From positions 310,001 to 374,000 of the forward strand of contig NZ_VMBH01000001.1 of NCBI RefSeq assembly GCF_007559345.1: DNA of 64,000 bases, in the 5' to 3' direction. Positions 16,903 to 25,124 of the stretch are shown piece after piece. Every line of letters starts with the position of its first letter. Positions within the stretch are counted from its first letter, which is position 1. The stretch is from Cardinium endosymbiont of Dermatophagoides farinae (lineage in GTDB: Bacteria; Bacteroidota; Bacteroidia; Cytophagales; Amoebophilaceae). Under the pieces are notes generated by a model. That model saw nothing but the letters and a program-made list of their open reading frames with translations. It was not told where the DNA came from and did not search any database. The position numbers were made by a program, and so were the translations under genes.

Positions 16903-18672
16903 CTATTCCCCTTGCGCACCATATCTACTGGTTAACATAACATCACCAGACTGTTTGCCAGCCAAATCATAAGTCGAGTAAACAGCTAAAACAGACTTTC
17001 CAGAAAATGCAATACCACATTCTATTACTTCTTTTATATGAGGATACTGCAATAACTCTGTATGATAGGCTTGTGTTTGTATTTGTTGTAAAGCAAGTTT
17101 AGCTGTAGTTTCCAATTCTTCTTCTTTACGTACCTGCTTAAATTCCAATAGCAGCGCCTTTAAACCATCTTTAGGAATGATTAATACATCATACCTTCCC
17201 AATCCGCTTTCTCGATTGGATCGTATATAATGGGTTCTACCCAAACTTGATAACATCCCTAATACAAAACCATGATAAAATCCTTCTAATGTGTTGCTTT
17301 GTTTGGTATCAAAATAGCTCACACTGTTTCGTAAGAAATAGCTAAGTTGTTCTACAAAAGCAGCAACCTCACCAGCTACCAAATGTTTCAAAAAAGAATC
17401 ATATTGCCTCCTTCTCTCAAACTGATTGACGAACCATTCTTGAAAAAATGTGCTATAGAGCCGCCATATTTCATAATTAGGAACCTTGACTGTACAGTCA
17501 TATAGACTCGTATAGGCGCTTAAATGACTTGTTTCAAAGGTCAAATAGCCAGCAAATAATAAAAGACTCCAAAAAGATGTATCATCTTTATCTAAAATAT
17601 CAAAAGCAATATGTCTGTTGATAGATACAACTAAAGATTCCTTTCGCATCAATTGTTCAAATTGTTCTTTGATCTCAGAATGAGCAGTAAGTACCTTTTG
17701 TTCAATTAAGTTGTTATTACCCGTATTTACCCAATAGACATCAAAACGGCCTGACTTATTGATACAAGAAATAATAGACCATGGGTTATACATCACTAAG
17801 TTCCCTACCTTATAACCATTGTACCAATTTCTTACTTCTTGCATAGAAGCACTCAAATCTTTTGCTTTAAATAAAGCGGAAACTTCCATTTCACTAAAAC
17901 CAAAATGGGCACTATATTCTTCATCTAGTAAGGTATAGGTCTCTAGGTTATTTAATCCAGAGAGCATACTATCCTTAGAAATACGTAATATACCCGTTAA
18001 AAGACCTTTTTCTAGTGTAGTATTGTCTTTTAACGCAGCGCTAAATAGGTTACGCATAAATGCAACCATAGCGTCCAGGTATAATTTATTACCATAAGCT
18101 TTATTGAGTGACGTATCGTATTCATCTATTAGAATATAGACCTTTTTACCATGGTGTTGATAGAGGCATTGACTCAGTAACTCTAAAGAAGCTTCCAGCT
18201 GTTGTTGATTAGCTTGATTACTAAGAATAATATGTAATTTATTCAGCTGTATTGCATTGATTTTATCACTATTCAATAAATAAATATAAGCACTATAAAC
18301 CTTTAAGATCAATTCATACACCGCATTATAAGCTCCTTGAAAATCATCTGCATTGATATCCTTAAAACTGATCATAATGACAGGGTGCTTTCCTTGATGT
18401 TCCCTAACATACCTACCACCTTCTAGCTTACCAATTTTTAAATCATCAAATAACCCTGCTGTACTTATACCATTAATCTCTGAGGAAAAAAAATGTTGGA
18501 ACATAGACATATTGAGTGTCTTACCCCAGCGACGAGGACGGGTAATTAAGGTAACTTCATCGCCTTTTTCTAGGAAATCAGCAATCATGGCTGTCTTATC
18601 ACAAAAGAGGTAATCGTTAGATACCAGCTTATGAAAGTTACTAACCCCAATCGGTAGTTTATGCTTATTCAT
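16903..18672 (-). CDS. AAA-ATPase with C-terminal PD-(D/E)XK nuclease domain
   Basis: A 589-residue protein of the AAA-ATPase-like family abundant in Amoebophilaceae. N-terminal LPIGVSNFHKLVSNDYLFCDKT is the family signature; Walker A is RPRRWGKTLNMSM (about 45-57), Walker B YILIDEYDTSLN (about 180). The C-terminus is a PD-(D/E)XK-like nuclease: GRYDVLIIP (Asp), LLLEFKQ (E-x-K) and a following Q-rich helix. Its cellular role is unknown; members are often found in expanded, mobile-like families. It is flanked by repeat copies 2 and 3, 139 bp and 20 bp away, both in the same orientation, which may have aided its movement. The frame is intact. Confidence 0.85.
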   Translation of the reverse strand: MNKHKLPIGVSNFHKLVSNDYLFCDKTAMIADFLEKGDEVTLITRPRRWGKTLNMSMFQHFFSSEINGISTAGLFDDLKIGKLEGGRYVREHQGKHPVIMISFKDINADDFQGAYNAVYELILKVYSAYIYLLNSDKINAIQLNKLHIILSNQANQQQLEASLELLSQCLYQHHGKKVYILIDEYDTSLNKAYGNKLYLDAMVAFMRNLFSAALKDNTTLEKGLLTGILRISKDSMLSGLNNLETYTLLDEEYSAHFGFSEMEVSALFKAKDLSASMQEVRNWYNGYKVGNLVMYNPWSIISCINKSGRFDVYWVNTGNNNLIEQKVLTAHSEIKEQFEQLMRKESLVVSINRHIAFDILDKDDTSFWSLLLFAGYLTFETSHLSAYTSLYDCTVKVPNYEIWRLYSTFFQEWFVNQFERRRQYDSFLKHLVAGEVAAFVEQLSYFLRNSVSYFDTKQSNTLEGFYHGFVLGMLSSLGRTHYIRSNRESGLGRYDVLIIPKDGLKALLLEFKQVRKEEELETTAKLALQQIQTQAYHTELLQYPHIKEVIECGIAFSGKSVLAVYSTYDLAGKQSGDVMLTSRYGAQGE

Positions 18673-18692
18673 ATCAGGTTCTTTGAGTCAAT

Positions 18693-18819
18693 AGACCTAC
18701 TGCAAAACCTATTGCTAAATGGCAATTTTGTGGTCTATGCTCCTCAAATACATTTAGTATTCTGGCGACTGCGCTTCTCCTAAAAACTGCTGATCACAAA
18801 TAGGTTTTGAAGAAGGTCT
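18693..18819 (-). repeat. Inverted-repeat element, copy 3 (127 bp, no modules)
   Basis: Minus orientation, shortest form, lacking both modules. Flanked by TA on each side. It is 20 bp upstream of the AAA-ATPase start. Confidence 0.9.
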
Positions 18820-18835
18820 AATCTTAGCTTCTTCC

Positions 18836-18896
18836 ATTAGCGCTTGATTTTTTGGCTACTTCCTTATCAAGGAAAAAGTAGCAAAAAAAATACCAT
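18836..18896. repeat. Short hairpin repeat related to 48684-48737
   Basis: GCTTGATTTTTTGGCTACTT, then ATCAAGGAAAAAGTAGC and an A tract. The segment GCTACTTCCTT pairs with AAGGAAAAAGTAGC. A similar sequence stands at 48684, before rmlB. A terminator is possible. Confidence 0.4.
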
Positions 18897-18936
18897 TATC
18901 CTACCTCTGCAAGGATATCGATCATGTTGCTTGGTT

Positions 18937-19250
18937 TTATTGGAAGGATTGCCAAAACATTGCAAAAATCTGGCATATCATTGGAACATAATGAAAGGCA
19001 AGTGCCACTATACATAAAGCTTCTAGTATAAACAATAGCGTCTTCACTAGCTTGCTTGGATTTTCTAGTGCAAAGTGTAGATAAGTAATCAAGGTGAATA
19101 GCCCAAAAGACCCATACCGATGGTATGTATTACACCCTGGTACCATCCTACTAAATTGGTAATAGTTATGAGTAAGATGGTTGGTTTTTTATCTTTACAA
19201 AATAAAGCAACCATTATTGTCAAGATTAAAAGAATCGAAGTGGTGTTCAT
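18937..19250 (-). pseudogene. Small membrane protein gene with a frameshift
   Basis: ATG at 19250 opens a frame with two hydrophobic stretches (ILLILTIMVALFC, TILLITITNLVGWYQGVIHT) that would stop near 19090. The frame used from 19146 to 18937 then supplies the rest: GLFTLITYLHF, TLLFILEALCIVALAFHYVP. The switch falls around the GGTATGGGTC sequence near 19105. Joined, they give a protein of about 104 residues with four predicted membrane helices. I do not recognise the family. It lies 27 bp past ychF on the same strand. Confidence 0.5.
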
Positions 19251-19277
19251 TGGATAGTATATAGGTTAGAAAAACAA

Positions 19278-20375
19278 TTATACATTAAAACGAAAAAGCA
19301 TTACATCACCATCTTGTACGATGTACTCTTTGCCTTCTATACGTAGCTTGCCCGCTTCCCGGCAGCCATTTTCACTTTTATACTGCTTATAGTCCTTAAA
19401 AGCAATAACCTCTGCTTTGATAAATCCACGCTGAAAGTCTGTATGGATGACTCCTGCTGCTTGAGGTGCTTTTGTCCCATTTTGAATGGTCCATGCCCGC
19501 ACTTCTTGCGGCCCTACCGTAAAATAGGTAATCAGCTGCAGCAAGGAATAAGCTGATTGAATCAGCTTATTTAATGCAGATTCCATTAGGTTGTATTCTT
19601 TTAAGAAAAAAGCCTTGTCCTGACGACTCAATGCATTGAGCTGTGTTTCTAACGCAGCAGCGCCAATAATCACCCAGCCATTCTCCTGAGCAATAGCCGC
19701 TTGTAAAGCAGCTAAGTGCGGATTTTTTTTACCAAGTATGGTTGCCTCATCTACATTCGCAAAGTAAATAACCGGTTTTGAGGTTAATAGTTGCCAGTCA
19801 TCTATCAATGGCTGATCGATTTCCGCTACTTGGATGGCGCGTGCATCACGGCCCTGTTTTAGTTCTGTTAAAAACAGGTTCAATAGTTCACAGGTGCGTT
19901 GTTGTGCTTTAGGCCCATGTTTGGCAAGCTTTTCGATTTTCTCTAACCTTTTGGTTAAGGTATCGATGTCCTTACAGCGTAGTTCATGGTCAATAACTTG
20001 TTTGTCAAAAACAGGGTCTACACCGCCCGCGACGTGTACTACATCTTCATCTTCAAAACACCTGATCACATGCACAATCGCGTTCACTTCTCGAATATGG
20101 CTAAGGAATTTATTGCCCAATCCTTCTCCTTGATGGGCATCCTTGACCAACCCAGCTATGTCTACAAACTCAATAGCAGTAGGTATGATATTTTTAGAAT
20201 GTGCCAATTCAGCAAGCAATTCCATACGTTGATCTGGTACAGCTACTACACCTACATTGGGTTCTATCGTACAAAAAGGGAAATTGGCAGAAGCCGCATT
20301 TCCATTTGATAAGCCATTAAACAACATAGACTTGCCTACGTTAGGCAAACCAACAAGGCCACACTTTAAAGCCAT
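19278..20375 (-). CDS. ychF: Ribosome-associated GTPase/ATPase YchF
   Basis: A 365-residue YchF (OLA1) protein. G1 is GLPNVGKSMLFN (8-19; Thr is usual after GKS), followed by FPFCTIEPNVGVV, the G3 motif DIAGLVKDAHQGEGLGNKFL, coiled-coil arm and C-terminal TGS domain (LITYFTVGPQEVRAWTI, HTDFQRGFIKAEVI). YchF prefers ATP because its G4 lacks the NKxD consensus; here the corresponding stretch is YFANVDE. It associates with ribosomes and stress responses. Full length, no breaks. Downstream is the decayed membrane protein gene. Confidence 0.95.
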   Translation of the reverse strand: MALKCGLVGLPNVGKSMLFNGLSNGNAASANFPFCTIEPNVGVVAVPDQRMELLAELAHSKNIIPTAIEFVDIAGLVKDAHQGEGLGNKFLSHIREVNAIVHVIRCFEDEDVVHVAGGVDPVFDKQVIDHELRCKDIDTLTKRLEKIEKLAKHGPKAQQRTCELLNLFLTELKQGRDARAIQVAEIDQPLIDDWQLLTSKPVIYFANVDEATILGKKNPHLAALQAAIAQENGWVIIGAAALETQLNALSRQDKAFFLKEYNLMESALNKLIQSAYSLLQLITYFTVGPQEVRAWTIQNGTKAPQAAGVIHTDFQRGFIKAEVIAFKDYKQYKSENGCREAGKLRIEGKEYIVQDGDVMLFRFNV

Positions 20376-20424
20376 GAATCAAATGTTTATAAGCACCCTA
20401 AATACCGGGCTAGATTTGGGTAGT

Positions 20425-20730
20425 TTATTTGGTTGGATTTCCTTCTGCGTTGCGATCAAATTGATCAAATGCATAGTCAGCCATTAGCGTCGTTTTAAGG
20501 TGGTCAACTACCTCATTAAGCGCACGAATGAATTTATTCACATCTTCTTTGTATAGAAAAATTTTATGTTTTTCGTATGCCATGCCATCTGCTTCTGTTC
20601 TTTTCTTACTTTCTGTGATGGTCAAGTAGTAGTCTTTTCCCCTGGTTGACTTTATATCAAAGAAATAAACTCTTTTTCCTGCATTTACTCTTTTGGAATA
20701 AACTTCATCTAATCCTGTATGTGGCTCCAC
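20425..20730 (-). CDS. DUF3276 PUR-domain-like protein
   Basis: A 101-residue protein matching DUF3276, a Bacteroidota family with a PUR-alpha-like fold: VYSKRVNAGKRVYFFDIKST, DYYLTITESKKR and HKIFLYKEDVNKFIRALNE. PUR domains bind single-stranded nucleic acid; a regulatory or RNA-binding role is likely from the family. Size is typical. It sits between ychF and a ferredoxin gene, all on the minus strand. Confidence 0.85.
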   Translation of the reverse strand: MEPHTGLDEVYSKRVNAGKRVYFFDIKSTRGKDYYLTITESKKRTEADGMAYEKHKIFLYKEDVNKFIRALNEVVDHLKTTLMADYAFDQFDRNAEGNPTK

Positions 20731-20759
20731 TGTATAATTATTTGTTTACTATATCTTAA

Positions 20760-21107
20760 TTAACACTCCCCATGTAAAAATTTCTTTTTTTCCAGCAAGG
20801 CTTCTTTCGTTTCTGGGTGATCTAGGTCTAATACACAACAATCTACTGGGCAAACTGCTGCGCATTGTGGCTCCTCATGAAAGCCTACACACTCTGTACA
20901 CTTATCTGTGACAATATAAAAGGTGTCATCTGTGTAGGGCGCTTGTGGTATGGCTGCATCCAATACTTCGCCTTTTACCTTGACTCTCTTCAACTGTGTA
21001 CCCTCAGCCCATTGCCAATTTGTTCCACCCTCATATATTGCAGTATTAGGGCACTCAACCGCACATGCGCCGCAATTGATGCATGCATCTGTTATCCGTA
21101 AAGCCAT
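20760..21107 (-). CDS. 2[4Fe-4S] ferredoxin
   Basis: A 115-residue ferredoxin with both cluster motifs: CINCGACAVECP near residue 9 and CTECVGFHEEPQCAAVCPVD at about 71-90. The eight-residue insertion between the first two pairs of cysteines in the second motif is typical of Alvin-type or Bacteroidota ferredoxins. It carries electrons for an unknown partner; no reductase gene is adjacent. Starts directly with the first cluster (MALRITDACINCGA). Confidence 0.92.
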   Translation of the reverse strand: MALRITDACINCGACAVECPNTAIYEGGTNWQWAEGTQLKRVKVKGEVLDAAIPQAPYTDDTFYIVTDKCTECVGFHEEPQCAAVCPVDCCVLDLDHPETKEALLEKKKFLHGEC

Positions 21108-21189
21108 AACTTCTAAGATTATTTTATCTGGCAGCTAAATTAATAGAAATAAAGGATTACAGCAAATCCCTGGTTTGAGTTGATAACTT

Positions 21190-21660
21190 TTAAAGGTCCA
21201 ACCCGATTTTTAAAATCTCTAATTCAATGATACCAGAGGGGGTATCAACTTGCGCAATCTCTGATACTTTTTTACCTAATAACCCTTTTCCCATAGGCGA
21301 TTCAACGGATATCTTACCCTGCTTTAGGTCAGCCTCACCCTGTGAGACAAGCATAAAAATAGATTCTGTGCCTGTTTTTTTATTCCTAACGCGTGTTTTA
21401 GTGAGAATAGAAACGCGAGACAAGTCAATTTCACTCTCTTTTAATACTCTAGCGTTGGCTACTAAGGTTTCTAAGGCAGCAATTTTTGCTTCTAATAACC
21501 CTTGTGCATCTCTGGCTGCATCATATTCTGCATTTTCACTTAAATCCCCCTTTTTATGCGCTTCTGCTAGGTCATTGGCTACACGAATGCGGCCTTCGCT
21601 TTTTAACCAACTGAGTTCTTTTTTCATGCGCTCTAGTCCTTCTTCTGTGTAATAGGTCAT
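21190..21660 (-). CDS. greA: Transcription elongation factor GreA
   Basis: Start chosen at 21660, where MTYYTEEGLERMKKEL matches the usual GreA N-terminus. The open frame extends to 21756 but that part lies largely in repeat copy 4. The 156-residue protein has the coiled-coil finger with DLSENAEYDAARDAQ (acidic tip) and the globular FKBP-like domain ending SPMGKGLLGKKVSEI. GreA stimulates cleavage of backtracked RNA by RNA polymerase. Normal length. The repeat copy occupies the promoter region, so it could influence expression. Confidence 0.95.
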   Translation of the reverse strand: MTYYTEEGLERMKKELSWLKSEGRIRVANDLAEAHKKGDLSENAEYDAARDAQGLLEAKIAALETLVANARVLKESEIDLSRVSILTKTRVRNKKTGTESIFMLVSQGEADLKQGKISVESPMGKGLLGKKVSEIAQVDTPSGIIELEILKIGLDL

Positions 21661-21691
21661 TGACGTACTATGTTTTATAATTTTAATGATG

Positions 21692-21822
21692 AGCCCTCTT
21701 TCGAGATCTATTGCTAAATGGTCATTTTGGTGCTTGTCTATGCTCGTCCAATACATCTAGTATCCTGGAGACTGTGTTTCTCCTAAAAATTGCTCACCAC
21801 AAATAGATTTTGAAAGAGAGCT
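21692..21822 (-). repeat. Inverted-repeat element, copy 4 (131 bp, variant ends)
   Basis: A diverged copy in minus orientation directly upstream of greA. Its ends read AGCCCTCTTTCGAGATCTAT and AGATTTTGAAAGAGAGCT, differing from the main family in both arms together and resembling copy 14. Confidence 0.85.
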
Positions 21823-21903
21823 AGTTTTTACAATGCTAATTCTTTGCTTCAAAAATTTAATTTTTCTGGCTATTGCTAGCTATTGAATACATGAATGCTA
21901 GAT

Positions 21904-22068
21904 TTAAAGAAGTATGGATACAAATAGGAGTAAAAAGGCAATAAACAGCATGCTAAACTTGTATCCGGCAAGCATGGGTATGACTACAACGCTCCAATGC
22001 ATACCTATAGCGAGCAGGGCAAGCAGCACTGCTAAAAATCTTGCAATTGCTTTCATATTACCTTTCAT
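21904..22068 (-). CDS. Small two-helix membrane protein
   Basis: ATG at 22068 to TAA at 21904-21906 encodes 54 residues: a basic start (MKGNMKAIARF) and two hydrophobic segments, FLAVLLALLAIGMHWSVVVI and MLFIAFLLLFVSILL, separated by a short turn. Composition and the positive-inside start support a real gene. It lies between repeat copies 4 and 5. M5 (22056) is an alternative start. Function unknown. Confidence 0.45.
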   Translation of the reverse strand: MKGNMKAIARFLAVLLALLAIGMHWSVVVIPMLAGYKFSMLFIAFLLLFVSILL

Positions 22069-22138
22069 ATTAATTGTATTTACAAAAATTATGCTTTCAG
22101 GTTTTACCTAGGTTTGTATTTTTCTGCATGCAAACACA

Positions 22139-22270
22139 AGACCTTCTGCAAAACCTATTGCTAAATGGCAATTTTGTGGTCTATGCTCCTCAAATACATT
22201 TAGTATGCTGCGGTGCTCGACTGCGCTTCTCCTAAAAACTGCTGATCACAAATAGGTTTTGCAGAAGGTC
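22139..22270 (-). repeat. Inverted-repeat element, copy 5 (132 bp)
   Basis: Minus orientation. It has the GAGCACCGCAG module and lacks the AAGCTTCGAC module. Both arms carry CTTCTGCAAAACC. Confidence 0.9.
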
Positions 22271-22394
22271 CACAGCGCCAAAAATAAGGATATTTTTGGT
22301 TGTTTGCTATTGGTGCTACCATACAGTTGGCTAGCTTTTTAAGCTAAAGCTTAAACTAAAAAAATTACCTATGCTGCCATGGCCAAATCGCTAA

Positions 22395-22422
22395 TATAAA
22401 AAATAAAAGGCTAAAATAGCCT
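22395..22422 (-). terminator. Probable intrinsic terminator after rnr
   Basis: On the minus strand AGGCTA-TTT-TAGCCT (22408-22422) forms a six-pair hairpin followed by TTTATTTTTT. It is 50 bp past the rnr stop. Confidence 0.6.
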
Positions 22423-22471
22423 ATACCTTGGCATTAGATCTGGATAAGATAGGCCTTTTTTATACGCCACC

Positions 22472-23062
22472 TTACTGGCATAACCAAAAGTTAATGTGTC
22501 GTTTGTCCAAATCACAATTTTTGATTTTTACTTTTACAATATCCCCTAATCGGTAACATTTTTTAAACTGTTTGCCAACTGCTTGAAAGTTGTTTTCCTC
22601 AAAAACATAGGTGTCATCGGTAAGCTCTGATAAGCGAACCATACCTTCACAGCCATTAGAGAGGATCTCTATATAGATGTTCCATTCGGTTATGCCACTG
22701 ATGATGCCATCAAATATTTCATCTTTTAAATTTTGTATAAACTCTACTTGTTTATACTTGATAGAAGCCCTTTCTGCATTTACCGCAAGGTATTCTCGTT
22801 CTACAGCATATTGACATTTTTTTTCATAGGATGCTGCGTCGTAGATGCGTTCACCTTTTAAATATTGCTTCAAAAGACGGTGTACCAATAGGTCTGCATA
22901 TCTTCTGATCGGTGAGGTAAAATGGGTATAATGCGCAAAGGCCAATGCAAAGTGTGGGTCGGGTTTTGTAGTGTAAAGCGCCTTAGCCATAGACCGAATG
23001 GCCAGTGATTGTATAATGTTTTCTTCTTGCTTGCCCTGAATGGCCTGCTCTAGTGCATGCAT
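22472..23062 (-). CDS. rnr: RNase R, C-terminal part (frameshifted from the upstream frame)
   Basis: A 196-residue continuation of the gene at 23050-25023. It begins in the RNB catalytic domain (KQEENIIQSLAIRSMAKALY, HFALAFAHYTHFTSPIRRYADLLVHRLL) and ends with an S1 RNA-binding domain (FDGIISGITEWNIYIEILS, YRLGDIVKVKIKNCD). The two frames overlap by 13 bp around 23050-23062, with no gap in the protein alignment I can infer, so one small indel separates them. Either the gene is broken, a frameshift is read through, or the sequence has an error. Without this part the RNB domain lacks its last catalytic half and S1. Confidence 0.8.
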   Translation of the reverse strand: MHALEQAIQGKQEENIIQSLAIRSMAKALYTTKPDPHFALAFAHYTHFTSPIRRYADLLVHRLLKQYLKGERIYDAASYEKKCQYAVEREYLAVNAERASIKYKQVEFIQNLKDEIFDGIISGITEWNIYIEILSNGCEGMVRLSELTDDTYVFEENNFQAVGKQFKKCYRLGDIVKVKIKNCDLDKRHINFWLCQ

Positions 23063-25023
23063 GGCTTTGTATATAGGGTTTTATTGGCATCTATTTTGTA
23101 TCCGAGCTGGTTCACAAATAAAAAGAATTCATTTAACTTATCTGGATCTGGATGGTCATGGGTTCTGTATATAAAAGTAGGTCCTAGTTTTTCCTGTTTT
23201 TGCTTGAGTTTGGCTACATAGGTAGCTACTTCTTTGTTGGCCAGTAACATAAACTCTTCAATGAGCTTATGGGCATCTGTACGCAGCTTTTGCATCACCT
23301 GAAGTGGTTTTCCATTGGCATCCAGTTCAAATTCCAATGCCCTGGTTTCAAAGTTAATGGCGCCTTTTTGTAGGCGTTTTTTCCGAAGCTCTTTGGCTAG
23401 CTGGTTTAATACTGTAAGTGCTTCGTAAAAATCACCTGTCTGGTTATCTATTGCTGCTTGGGCTTCTTCGTAGGAAAATCTTTTATTGGAATAAATAATC
23501 GTTTCTCCCAGCCATTTGTCATGAATTTTTCCTTGCCTATCCAATTCGAAAATAGCTGAAAAAGTTAATTTGGTTTCGTTTGGACGTAAAGAACACAATT
23601 CATTAGAAAGTAGTTCTGGCAACATAGGAATACAACGATCTACCAGGTAGACAGAAGTATTTCGGTCATAGGCTTCCTTATCTAGCAGGCTGTCTGGCGG
23701 CACATAATAGCTTACGTCTGCAATATGAATCCCTACTTGGTAGCGGCCATTGGCTAATGGTTGATAGGAAAGGGCATCATCAAAATCTTGAGCATCTGCT
23801 GGATCTATTGTAAAAGTAGGTATACCTCGGAAGTTTCTTCTTCTAGCGGCTTCTGCTTGGGTAATGGTTGTAGGTATATTTTGGATGCTTTCAAGAAGGC
23901 TTTCTGGAAAACCATCTTTTAAACCAAATTCAGCCATAATGGCATGCATCTCTACCTCATGTAGGCCAGCTGGTCCAAGATGTTGCACTACTTTACCTGT
24001 TAATTGATTGTTAAGAAAAGAAGTTAGTGCAATCACTACTTTATCATTTTCTTGAAGCATAGCGCTATTTTCTCCCTCTAATAAAACAGTGCAAGTAGTT
24101 CGTTTTTGTGCAACTATCGCTTGAGGTTGTTGGCCAGAAAGCGTGATGCGCCCAATTACAGTATTTCGCTTAATAACTTCTACCACCACACCCTCTGGCC
24201 GTTTGCGACCTCCGTTTGGCAGCAAGCGAACCTTAACCAAATCTTTATCTAGTGCAGCTAATAGGTTTTTTTGACGCACTAGTATATCTTTAGGCTGATC
24301 CGGTACAATGATATAAGCATATTCGGCACGGACGTAATCTACTCGACCTGTAAGGTAAGTAGGAGGGGCGACATGTAGATAACGCCCTTTGCTGATTTTT
24401 TTAATGGCATCCTGATGTAAAAGATCGAGTAAAGCCTTTTTTACTTTTGCTTTATCTGCTTTTGATGTTATTTGTAAGGCCGTACAAAGTTGTTGTATGG
24501 TATAGGTTTGACTTGGGTCCTTTTCTAGGATCTTAAGAATAAGTGTAGTATGGTTTTGCACGGCTCTTTTATTTTTGATCTTGTGAGGAGTAGTGGGTAT
24601 AAACAATGCGAACTGGTTCAGATAAAAAGTTTCTTTTTCTCTCATGATCAGTTGATCTTTTCTTTTTTTATCATTGTAGGCCAACAAATGTAATAGGCCA
24701 TGCACCATTACTGTGTAGAGTTCTTCCTCCATTTTTCGGTTATACGCTTTAGCATTTTCTCGGATGCGTTCAATGCTTATGTAGACATCTCCTAAGATGG
24801 TTTTTGCATCTGTGGCATAGTTAAATGTAATCACATCTGTTAAAGTGTCATGGCCCAAATAGGTTACATTTTTAGCATGTAAATAGTTATCTGTACAAAA
24901 AATAAAGTTAAGATGGTTTAGTGTGTATCCTTCTTGGGAGATAACGTCTTGCAGCCAAGCAGAAATTTTTCTTTTTTGCTTTAATCTAAAATTAATTTCT
25001 TCTGAGAAGTAATAAATATTCAT
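23050..25023 (-). CDS. YbeY endoribonuclease fused to N-terminal part of RNase R
   Basis: One frame of 657 residues from ATG 25023 (AAGG seven bases upstream; 25050 is also open). Residues 1-140 are YbeY: LTDVITFNY (61-69), GDVYIS (79-84), and the zinc motif HGLLHLLAYND (108-118) in its Bacteroidota form. A short linker leads at about 155 to RNase R: helix-turn-helix (YTIQQLCTALQI), cold-shock domains, and the RNB domain with IDPADAQDFDDALS. YbeY trims and checks 16S rRNA; RNase R is a processive 3'-5' exonuclease. In E. coli these two act together in 70S quality control (established), so the fusion makes functional sense. The frame ends by a frameshift into 22472-23062. Confidence 0.85.
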   Translation of the reverse strand: MNIYYFSEEINFRLKQKRKISAWLQDVISQEGYTLNHLNFIFCTDNYLHAKNVTYLGHDTLTDVITFNYATDAKTILGDVYISIERIRENAKAYNRKMEEELYTVMVHGLLHLLAYNDKKRKDQLIMREKETFYLNQFALFIPTTPHKIKNKRAVQNHTTLILKILEKDPSQTYTIQQLCTALQITSKADKAKVKKALLDLLHQDAIKKISKGRYLHVAPPTYLTGRVDYVRAEYAYIIVPDQPKDILVRQKNLLAALDKDLVKVRLLPNGGRKRPEGVVVEVIKRNTVIGRITLSGQQPQAIVAQKRTTCTVLLEGENSAMLQENDKVVIALTSFLNNQLTGKVVQHLGPAGLHEVEMHAIMAEFGLKDGFPESLLESIQNIPTTITQAEAARRRNFRGIPTFTIDPADAQDFDDALSYQPLANGRYQVGIHIADVSYYVPPDSLLDKEAYDRNTSVYLVDRCIPMLPELLSNELCSLRPNETKLTFSAIFELDRQGKIHDKWLGETIIYSNKRFSYEEAQAAIDNQTGDFYEALTVLNQLAKELRKKRLQKGAINFETRALEFELDANGKPLQVMQKLRTDAHKLIEEFMLLANKEVATYVAKLKQKQEKLGPTFIYRTHDHPDPDKLNEFFLFVNQLGYKIDANKTLYTKPCMH

Positions 25024-25124
25024 TTTAACCTTATTATCTTGCAATAGCAAACAATCAGGTAAGCTTTTTAATCTTACCCAGATTTGACCGTAAATTACGG
25101 CTTATTCCGTTAAAAAGATACAAT

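Noticed and set aside
20865-21138. Plus-strand frames over the ferredoxin gene
   Set aside because: Shadows of the Cys-rich minus-strand gene.
21661-21756. A longer GreA starting at 21756
   Set aside because: The added 32 residues have no GreA similarity and lie largely in repeat copy 4; MTYYTEEGL at 21660 is the family start.
21914-22111. Plus-strand 65-codon frame
   Set aside because: The opposite strand gives a better candidate, with a basic start and two membrane helices.
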